A stretch of 20,479 nucleotides of DNA from positions 23,465 to 43,943 of the forward strand of contig PMMJ01000163.1 of NCBI GenBank assembly GCA_003162255.1, written 5' to 3'. The notes beneath the pieces are model-generated. The model saw only the letters and a list, made by a program, of their open reading frames with translations. It was not told where the DNA came from and searched no databases. The translations under genes were made by a program, and so were the position numbers. Source of the DNA: Acidobacteriaceae bacterium. GTDB taxonomy: Bacteria; Acidobacteriota; Terriglobia; Terriglobales; Acidobacteriaceae. Positions 1 through 5,644 of this stretch are shown piece by piece (the first letter of the stretch is position 1; each line of letters starts with the position of its first letter).

Positions 1-149
1 AGCGTCCGCCGGGCTTGGTCGTCCTCTTTGATGTCGGTGAGCACCAGCGTTGCGCCGGCGGCAACCAGCTTTCGCACCACGTGCTCGGCAATCGCGCCCA
101 TGGCTCCAGTGATCAGAATCGTTTGGCCTGAGAGATCAATGCTGATCAT
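1..149 (-). CDS. Short-chain dehydrogenase/reductase (SDR), N-terminal part only
   Basis: The ATG lies at 147-149 and the gene runs leftwards out of the window, leaving 49 codons. The visible start, MISIDLSGQTILITGAMGAI, shows the first beta strand and glycine-rich turn of an SDR Rossmann fold (TGxMGAI in place of the common TGxxxGIG). An acidic residue ends the second strand in LVLTDI, which usually favours NAD over NADP in this family. It follows the RraA-like gene after an 89-bp gap and is probably the last visible gene of the sugar-acid operon, so a polyol or aldonate/uronate dehydrogenase role is likely. The active-site Ser, Tyr and Lys lie outside the window, so the substrate cannot be named. 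A weak GGGG about 10 bases upstream is the only ribosome-binding signal. Confidence 0.75.
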   Translation of the reverse strand, partial: MISIDLSGQTILITGAMGAIAEHVVRKLVAAGATLVLTDIKEDDQARRT

Positions 150-238
150 AGTCGTTTGCCCCAATCGCTTGCTCCCTGCTGCTCGCTCCTTTCAATGCTC
201 AAAAACACTTCGCGTCCTGATTGGGTGACCCGTACGCT

Positions 239-988
239 TTACATGATTCCGTACTTCTGGAACGCTGCGACCGCACTGCTTCCTTCTTCGATAGCCTTCT
301 TTACCAGCTTTTCGCCGCGAGCCTTTTCGAGCGCTCGTGTGAAGACCTCGGTCTCAGCTTCGGCGGGCACCAACAAGACACCATCAATGTCACCGAAAAG
401 AATATCTCCTGGACGGACGCGCACCGATCCAATCTCGACGGGGATGCGGAAGTCGACTACTTTGTATCGCGGCGCGGAGTCTTGTCCGTAAGAACCGAAA
501 GCGAATGTCGGGAAGCCCAAATTCAGGATGGCCTTGGTATCTCTCGCGTAGCCATTTAACACGGCGCCCCGGCTGCCCAGTTTGCGCGCGCGCGTGCTCA
601 TGAGTTCTCCCCACAGCGCGTTTCGGGGCGAGGAGCCGGTGTTCACATAGACCTCGTTCTGGTGGAGATCGTCGAGCGCTTCCAGCATCAGGCCAAACGG
701 CTTGTCCATTAACTGGTTGGCGCTGCCGGCGATTCTCTCGGCAAACACATCCACCGCGAGGACCGGCATGGCGCGGCCGATCACAACCATGTCCTGTCGC
801 AAAGGCTGGATCTGCGGCGGGAGGAACTGGTGCTGCAGACCCAACTTGTCCATCACATCGCCCACAACACAGGTGAAGAGCTCGCACTGCACGAGGGCGA
901 AAAGTTCGTCGTCGGAGTTCCACAACTTCGCCGTGCTCACGGTCGCATTTGTTTTCGTTGTCGTCTTTGCGCTCGTTCTTGCGCTCAT
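239..988 (-). CDS. RraA-like family protein (4-hydroxy-4-methyl-2-oxoglutarate aldolase / oxaloacetate decarboxylase type)
   Basis: This 249-residue protein belongs to the RraA/HMG-aldolase family, formerly annotated as dimethylmenaquinone methyltransferase. The block GELMSTRARKLGSRGAVLNG (residues 127-146) leads to Arg149-Asp150, the pair used for substrate and divalent-metal binding in class II HMG/CHA aldolases. PGDILFGDIDGVLLVP (193-208) is the family's C-terminal signature. The first 20 residues are a Ser/Thr/Lys-rich tail with little structure, so the true start might be slightly downstream. The start overlaps the stop of the KDPG aldolase gene by 4 bases (ATGA), which indicates translational coupling. 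Family members either cleave or decarboxylate 2-oxo acids or, in enterobacteria, inhibit RNase E. In a sugar-acid operon, action on a pyruvate- or oxaloacetate-related 2-oxo acid is more likely, but the exact substrate is unknown. Confidence 0.85.
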   Translation of the reverse strand: MSARTSAKTTTKTNATVSTAKLWNSDDELFALVQCELFTCVVGDVMDKLGLQHQFLPPQIQPLRQDMVVIGRAMPVLAVDVFAERIAGSANQLMDKPFGLMLEALDDLHQNEVYVNTGSSPRNALWGELMSTRARKLGSRGAVLNGYARDTKAILNLGFPTFAFGSYGQDSAPRYKVVDFRIPVEIGSVRVRPGDILFGDIDGVLLVPAEAETEVFTRALEKARGEKLVKKAIEEGSSAVAAFQKYGIM

Positions 989-1632
989 CGGCTGCGCGCC
1001 TCTTTGATTTTTTCCACAAACTGCCGGGCAAGCTGGGTAATGGACACAAAATCACCGGCCTTGGCGCCGGCCGTTAGATTGCCTCCGACGCCGACGGCAA
1101 CCGAGCCGGCTTTGATCCAATCGGCGACATTCTCGATGCTGACGCCACCGGTGGGCATGAGTTGCGCTTGCGGAAGCGGCCCCTTCACCGCCTTCACAAA
1201 TGCCGGCCCGAGGATTTCGCCGGGAAAAACCTTCACGATGTCAGCGCCACACTCCATCGCCTCGATCACTTCGCGGATGGTTCCGGCACCGGGCATATAG
1301 GGCACCTGATAGCGATTGCAGAGGCGCGCGGTCTCGGGGTTGAGAGCGGGACTGACCACAAATTGCGCCCCTGCGAGAATCGCGATGCGCGCGGTTTCCG
1401 GATCGAGCACCGTGCCCGCTCCCACTAAAATCTGACCGGAGATTTTCTTCGCAAGATGTTCGATTACTCCGCTTGCGCCCGGCACGGTGAAGGTGATTTC
1501 CAGGGCAGCCACGCCTCCAAGAGCGCAGGCTTCGGCGACGCGCGCGGCTTGCTCGGGATTCTCCGCCCTGATTACGGCGACCAATCCGGAGGCGGCGATT
1601 TTTTCCAAGACTTCTATTTTCGAGATTGACAT
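985..1632 (-). CDS. eda: 2-dehydro-3-deoxy-phosphogluconate (KDPG) aldolase
   Basis: This 215-residue cytoplasmic TIM-barrel class I aldolase would cleave KDPG (or KDPGal) to pyruvate and glyceraldehyde-3-phosphate, the last step of the Entner-Doudoroff branch. Glu45 in LEITFTVPGA is the expected general acid/base. Lys134 in DIVKVFPGE is the Schiff-base lysine, and the phosphate-binding PTGGV motif follows. The position corresponding to Arg49 of the E. coli enzyme is Thr, as in the thermotogal-type variant carrying ITFTVP. The length is normal for the family. It starts 27 bp after the dehydratase stop and overlaps the RraA-like start by 4 bp, so the three genes form one transcription unit. 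I see no good Shine-Dalgarno before the ATG at 1630-1632, which suggests coupling to the upstream gene. Confidence 0.93.
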   Translation of the reverse strand: MSISKIEVLEKIAASGLVAVIRAENPEQAARVAEACALGGVAALEITFTVPGASGVIEHLAKKISGQILVGAGTVLDPETARIAILAGAQFVVSPALNPETARLCNRYQVPYMPGAGTIREVIEAMECGADIVKVFPGEILGPAFVKAVKGPLPQAQLMPTGGVSIENVADWIKAGSVAVGVGGNLTAGAKAGDFVSITQLARQFVEKIKEARSR

Positions 1633-1659
1633 AGGTTTCAGTACGTCCGGCCCATCTCT

Positions 1660-2898
1660 TCACTCAAAAAATGGCTCTCGTGGGCGCGCATAACGGCGGG
1701 CCACTTCTTCGTTCAACGTAACTCCCAGGCCGGGTTTTTCGGGCACATTGATAAAGCCGCCCTGAATCAGCGGCTTCGGCAACCCATCTATCAGGTCATT
1801 CCAGAAAGGAACGTCGGAGGCGTGAAACTCGAGCGCAAGGAAGTTTGGGATCGCGGCGCAGAAATGAGCCGCAGCTAAAGTGCCGACCGGACTGCTGATG
1901 TTGTGCGGAGCCACCGGCATCGTATGTACGTCGGCAAACTGTGCAATGCTTTGGGCGACGGACAAACCCCCAACTTTTTGAAGATCGGGAGTGACAACAC
2001 TGAGCGCGTGTTGCGCAATGATTTCCTGGAAGCCTTCAAAGAGGAACAGATTCTCCCCAGTCGCGATCGGCACGCGCACTTTCGAATTCACTTCCTTCAG
2101 CGCGGCGGTGTTGTTGGGTGGAACCGGATCTTCGAGCCATAATAACCGGAATGGCTCGAGTTCGCGGGCTACTTTTACGACGTCGCTAGCGTTGTAGCGC
2201 CAATGGCAATCGACCGCGATGTCGGTATCGTTACCCACGGCGTCGTGCACCGCGGCGATTAAACTCACCATGCGATCGATGGCGCGATGGCTGAGCACTC
2301 GACTGTGAGCATCGGGGCCTTCTGTGCCAGGCACATCGAGATCAAACTTCAGGGCGGTAAATCCTTCGGCTCTTTTCTTGAGAGCCTGGCGACGATAGTC
2401 ATCGGGGGAAGAAGGGGGATCTGCGCCGGCCTCGCCGAAGTAATCTCTGGCTCGGTGCTGGGGATCTTTCGACGCCCATGATGCTGGGCGGGAGCGCAAG
2501 ACTTCGTCCAGGCTCTCCAGCGCTTCCCCGCCGTGGCAATCCGCATAGATGCGAACTTGGTCTCGAAACTTTCCTCCCAGCAGGCGATAAATGGGGACAT
2601 CGAGCCATTGGCCAAGCACATCCCAAAGCGCGGCTTCGATGCCGCTGATCGCGTTGTAGACAATGCCCGCTACCGAACCGGCGCCTGAAGTTGCCAGCTG
2701 TAATTTGCGGAACAGCCGATGAATGTCGCGCGGGTCTTCGCCCACCAGCAGCGGCTCCAGCGAGCGCAGAATGGAGGTGAGGCCGGGAGCGAAAAAGCAC
2801 TCGCCCAGACCTCGAAGTCCTTCATCCGTTTCAATGCGAACGAAGGTCCAATCAAAGTTGCCCTCTACCACCGCAGTGCTTAACTTGAGGATCTTCAT
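1660..2898 (-). CDS. Enolase-superfamily sugar-acid dehydratase, D-galactonate dehydratase (DgoD)-like
   Basis: With the ATG at 2898 the protein has 412 residues and begins MKILKLSTAVVEG. It is a mandelate racemase/muconate lactonizing enzyme (MR/MLE) family member with a capping domain (about 1-120) and a barrel. Metal ligands are Asp230 (VDCHW), Glu256 (LEDP) and Glu282 (TGEN). Catalytic bases are His232 and His332 (PHNISSP), and Glu357 (LEFH) follows. The spacings 2, 26, 26, 50 and 25 match those I recall for E. coli galactonate dehydratase, so dehydration of an aldonic acid to a 2-keto-3-deoxy acid is well supported. Galactonate versus gluconate or another epimer cannot be told. Residues about 132-168 are a Pro/Arg-rich insertion beyond the usual DgoD length. 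A longer frame exists to 2973, but a TATAAT at 2927-2932 places transcription start downstream of it. First gene of the operon with eda. Confidence 0.9.
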   Translation of the reverse strand: MKILKLSTAVVEGNFDWTFVRIETDEGLRGLGECFFAPGLTSILRSLEPLLVGEDPRDIHRLFRKLQLATSGAGSVAGIVYNAISGIEAALWDVLGQWLDVPIYRLLGGKFRDQVRIYADCHGGEALESLDEVLRSRPASWASKDPQHRARDYFGEAGADPPSSPDDYRRQALKKRAEGFTALKFDLDVPGTEGPDAHSRVLSHRAIDRMVSLIAAVHDAVGNDTDIAVDCHWRYNASDVVKVARELEPFRLLWLEDPVPPNNTAALKEVNSKVRVPIATGENLFLFEGFQEIIAQHALSVVTPDLQKVGGLSVAQSIAQFADVHTMPVAPHNISSPVGTLAAAHFCAAIPNFLALEFHASDVPFWNDLIDGLPKPLIQGGFINVPEKPGLGVTLNEEVARRYARPREPFFE

Positions 2899-2926
2899 GC
2901 CGCTGCTAGACTTGATACAAGGGGCG

Positions 2927-2932
2927 ATTATA
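2927..2932 (-). promoter_or_regulatory. Predicted -10 box (TATAAT) of the sugar-acid operon
   Basis: Read on the minus strand this is a perfect TATAAT, placed 28 bases upstream of the ATG at 2898. Transcription would start near 2920. No convincing TTGACA-like -35 is present at 16-18 bases, so the promoter may depend on an activator. The position argues for the shorter reading of the dehydratase gene. Confidence 0.5.
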
Positions 2933-2950
2933 CATAACGGCACTGGCATC

Positions 2951-3014
2951 CTGAGCGCAGCCGAAGGACCCATGCGGCGCCAAATGCAGGTCTTTCCCCT
3001 TCGGCGCCGCTCAG
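2951..3014. repeat. Imperfect inverted repeat, resembling a dispersed intergenic hairpin element
   Basis: The left arm CTGAGCGCAGCCGAAGG (2951-2967) is matched by the reverse complement of 2998-3014, CTGAGCGGCGCCGAAGG: 15 of 17 positions agree, with a 30-base spacer. Flanking CATC (2947-2950) and GATGAC (3021-3026) extend the symmetry loosely. The CTGAGCG...CCGAAGG wording resembles a repeat family frequently seen between genes in Acidobacteriota; that assignment is from memory. It lies in the divergent promoter region, upstream of the TATAAT of the minus-strand operon. Confidence 0.65.
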
Positions 3015-3034
3015 GGTCAAGATGACAAGCCGAA

Positions 3035-3053
3035 CTTATTTCGCGAAATTAAG
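3035..3053. promoter_or_regulatory. Operator-like palindrome between the dehydratase and kdgK
   Basis: CTTATTTCGCGAAATTAAG contains a perfect 12-base palindrome, ATTTCGCGAAAT (3038-3049). The arms CTTA and TAAG continue it with a one-base shift. It covers the expected -35 area of the kdgK promoter, where a repressor binding a 2-keto-3-deoxy-acid-type inducer would act. No regulator gene is in the window, so the binding protein family is unknown. Confidence 0.4.
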
Positions 3054-3062
3054 GCGCGACAC

Positions 3063-3068
3063 TAGAAT
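3063..3068 (+). promoter_or_regulatory. Predicted -10 box (TAGAAT) giving a leaderless kdgK transcript
   Basis: TAGAAT ends 6 bases before the ATG at 3075, so transcription would start at or next to the start codon. The kdgK start has no recognisable Shine-Dalgarno sequence, which fits a leaderless mRNA. The -35 region is occupied by the palindrome at 3035-3053 rather than by a consensus hexamer. This is an inference from spacing only. Confidence 0.35.
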
Positions 3069-3074
3069 GCTCGC

Positions 3075-4172
3075 ATGGACTCGATCACTTTGAAAACGGC
3101 CGAAAGCTGCAGTTGGGACTGCGTCAGCCTCGGCGAAGTCATGCTGCGGCTCGACCCCGGTGACGAACGCACCCATACGGCCCGAAACTTCCGCGCTTGG
3201 GAAGGCGGCGGCGAATATAACGTTGCCCGCGGACTCCGGCGCTGCTTCGGGATGCGCACTGCGATCATTACGGCATTCGCAAAGAACCCGATTGGACTTC
3301 TGCTCGAAGACCTGATGCTGCAGGGAGGAGTCGACACATCGCTGGTCCACTGGGTGCCGTACGACGGGATTGGCAGAACCGTGCGCAACGGCCTGAACTT
3401 CACCGAGCGGGGTTTCGGCGTGCGAGCAGCAGTCGGCTGCTCAGACCGGGGGAATACGGCCATCGCGAACAGCCAACCCGGCGACTTCGATTGGCAACAG
3501 ATCTTTGCGGCTAGCGGCGCGCGCTGGCTGCACACCGGTGGTATTTTTGCCGCGCTCTCGCCCTCGACAGCGTCCGTGGCAAAAGTTGCGATTCAGGCGG
3601 CACGGTCCGCGGATACAGTGGTTTCCTACGACCTCAACTATCGGGAGTCGCTGTGGAAAGGCATTGGCGGCAAGGCGAAGGCGCAGGAGGTGAACCGCGA
3701 ACTGGTATCGGCGGTAGACGTTCTCTTCGGCAATGAAGAGGATTTTTCCGCGACGCTCGGGGTTGCGATCGAAGGAGTGAGTGACGACTTCAAACAGTTG
3801 CCGGTTTCAAGTTATGAATCGATGCTGCATCGTGTTGCCGAGATCTACCCCAACCTCAAGCTCATTGCAACCACGCTGCGTACGGCGCACACGGCGACGA
3901 AAAATGACTGGGGCGCGATCGCGCTGTACGAGGGGAGGACGCTTCACGTTCCGCAGCGGCCGATCGAGATTCTGGACCGGGTGGGCGGTGGCGACTCATT
4001 CGCTTCGGGCCTGATCTATGGTTTTCTCGCGGGCAAAGACGCCGAATGGGCCGTCCAGTGCGGAGTTGCGCACGGCGCGCTGGCAATGACCACACCGGGA
4101 GATACCAGCATGGCCACACTTCCCGAAGTCGAGGCCGTGATGCGAGGGGGCTCAGCCCGCATTGCGCGCTGA
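3075..4172 (+). CDS. kdgK: 2-keto-3-deoxygluconate kinase, PfkB/ribokinase family
   Basis: This 365-residue cytoplasmic kinase would phosphorylate KDG (or its galacto epimer) with ATP to the 6-phosphate, which KDPG aldolase then cleaves. Near the N-terminus GGGEYNVARGL (44-54) is the PfkB substrate-binding glycine motif. Near the C-terminus DRVGGGDSFASGLIYGFL carries the anion hole and the catalytic base Asp307. The GGGD wording, rather than GAGD, is typical of KDG kinases. The length is slightly above the usual 310-345 residues, with an extra stretch around 230-250. It is divergent from the dehydratase/eda operon and shares its control region. Its stop lies 21 bp inside the convergent transporter gene. 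Confidence 0.88.
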   Translation: MDSITLKTAESCSWDCVSLGEVMLRLDPGDERTHTARNFRAWEGGGEYNVARGLRRCFGMRTAIITAFAKNPIGLLLEDLMLQGGVDTSLVHWVPYDGIGRTVRNGLNFTERGFGVRAAVGCSDRGNTAIANSQPGDFDWQQIFAASGARWLHTGGIFAALSPSTASVAKVAIQAARSADTVVSYDLNYRESLWKGIGGKAKAQEVNRELVSAVDVLFGNEEDFSATLGVAIEGVSDDFKQLPVSSYESMLHRVAEIYPNLKLIATTLRTAHTATKNDWGAIALYEGRTLHVPQRPIEILDRVGGGDSFASGLIYGFLAGKDAEWAVQCGVAHGALAMTTPGDTSMATLPEVEAVMRGGSARIAR

Positions 4173-5468
4173 GGATTGCGGTTCCGGGATCGGTTCGATG
4201 CGTCCCAACAAGAAAATGTAGCCCACGATCCCCAGCAGCAGGATTGCGGTCGCGGTCACGAAAGCGGCGGCGAAGGAGTGCGTTCCAGAGACGATGTAGC
4301 CGGTAACGATGGGCGCAGAGATCGCGCCGATCTGGCCACAGAAGTTCACCGCGCTAGCGAGTGTGCCGACGCTTTCCCGCGGCGAAATGAGTGATGGAAC
4401 GGTCCACGCCACTGGCGCGGCCGCAGCCAGTCCTCCCAGGGCAAGGCTGATCCAGAGTAGCGCGATCGCGGGACGGTGTGTGCTCGCCGCGCCGAAGATG
4501 GCGAGACCGAAGGCCATTCCCACCACCATCACGGTTTGGCGAACGCGGTTAGCATCGCGGCCATGCTGGATAAGAGCGTCCACCAGCCATCCACCGATCA
4601 GGAGATCGGTGAAAGTGGCAAACAGCCAGGGCACGCTGGTGTAGAAAACGGAGTGAAACAAGTCCATGTGAAGGGAAACGGAAAGATAGCTGGGCAACCA
4701 CGTCAGCAAAAGAAAGAAAGTGTAGTTGTAAGCGCCCCATCCCAGCGCGAGTCCGTAGACCTTACGCTGCGTCAATAGGTAGCCGAGTGAAGTGCCACTT
4801 CGCGCTTTTGCCTGGTCCTCTAGTTGAGCCCCGCCGCGAAGAATGAATTGGAGTTCGTTCGCCGAGAGGGCTTTGTCTTCGCTGGGATTGCGGTAGATCG
4901 CGTAGAACAGCACAAAATAGAGAAAGCTGATGAAGCCCGTGGCGGCGAAACTCCAGCGCCATCCAAAATACAAGAGCAGCAGCCCGATCAACGGGACTCC
5001 GATGGCGCTGGAGAATTTTGCCGCAGCATCGGTGATTGCCGTTGCCAGGCTCCTTTCCTCGCGCGTAAACCAGTAGCCCAAGGCTTTGGCATTCGCCGGA
5101 AACGTGGGCGATTCGCTCACGCCGAGCAGGAAGCGGGCGCCGAAGAACCAGCTAAGGCCAGGGGCAATCGCGGCTGCGAAAGAGGCAACACTCCACAGGA
5201 ACGCGCTGATTCGCCCCACGCGGCGCACTCCCCACCGGTCCAACAACACTCCGACAGGCATTTGCATCGAGGCGTAAGTCCAACTGAAGGCGCTGGAAAG
5301 ATAGCCGAAGGCAACGAACGATAAGCCGAATGAAGCATGAAGCGCGTCTCGAGAGACCGACAGGTTGATCCGGTCGAAGAAGTTGACCAGAACCCCGATG
5401 GCAAGCAGGAAAGCGATTCGCCAACGCCTCCGAGGCACGCTTGAACTGGTCAAGATCGTTTGCGGCAA
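4152..5468 (-). CDS. MFS transporter, hexuronate/aldonate (ACS, ExuT-like) family
   Basis: An inner-membrane major facilitator of about 12 transmembrane segments, 438 residues from the proposed TTG at 5466-5468. FDRINLSV at the end of helix 1 (31-38), the loop 2-3 signature GVLLDRWGVRRVGR (73-86) and SESPTFPANAKALGYWF in helices 4-5 are typical of the anion:cation symporter family, which imports hexuronates, galactonate and glucarate. The TTG has a GGAG 5 bases upstream. The frame continues open to a GTG at 5552, but that start has no ribosome-binding site and adds an unconserved-looking N-tail. The neighbouring dehydratase, kdgK and eda point to an aldonate or uronate as cargo. The 3' end overlaps the 3' end of kdgK by 21 bp. 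Confidence 0.85.
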   Translation of the reverse strand: MPQTILTSSSVPRRRWRIAFLLAIGVLVNFFDRINLSVSRDALHASFGLSFVAFGYLSSAFSWTYASMQMPVGVLLDRWGVRRVGRISAFLWSVASFAAAIAPGLSWFFGARFLLGVSESPTFPANAKALGYWFTREERSLATAITDAAAKFSSAIGVPLIGLLLLYFGWRWSFAATGFISFLYFVLFYAIYRNPSEDKALSANELQFILRGGAQLEDQAKARSGTSLGYLLTQRKVYGLALGWGAYNYTFFLLLTWLPSYLSVSLHMDLFHSVFYTSVPWLFATFTDLLIGGWLVDALIQHGRDANRVRQTVMVVGMAFGLAIFGAASTHRPAIALLWISLALGGLAAAAPVAWTVPSLISPRESVGTLASAVNFCGQIGAISAPIVTGYIVSGTHSFAAAFVTATAILLLGIVGYIFLLGRIEPIPEPQSSARNAG

Positions 5469-5588
5469 GAGCGCTCCGAAAGACAATCGGCTATAGCGGG
5501 TCGACAGTTGCGGTGACCACGGACAGCTGCCGAGCTGCGCTCGTCCCCACACGAGCTAAATTCGCTCTAAAGCCCCGTCTTTGTGGAG

Positions 5589-5626
5589 CTCTGGGCGGCA
5601 CGGTTGAATCCGTGCCCTTCCCAGAG
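5589..5626 (-). terminator. Stem-loop downstream of the beta-mannosidase gene (terminator and/or dispersed repeat)
   Basis: CTCTGGG (5589-5595) pairs with CCCAGAG (5620-5626), and GGCACGG (5597-5603) pairs with CCGTGCC (5610-5616). These enclose a 6-base loop, TTGAAT, with a small 1/3-base internal loop. It lies 19 bp past the mannosidase stop, in the position of a transcription end. No run of T follows on the minus strand, so it is not a textbook intrinsic terminator. The GGCACGG-loop-CCGTGCCCTTCC wording resembles dispersed hairpin repeats common between acidobacterial genes. Confidence 0.55.
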
Positions 5627-5644
5627 CGATTTATGCGAAAGCTG

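Noticed and set aside
2899..2973. N-terminal extension of the dehydratase to 2973
   Set aside because: The extension overlaps the likely TATAAT and the repeat element, and enolase-superfamily proteins start at the MKI... strand as seen from 2898.
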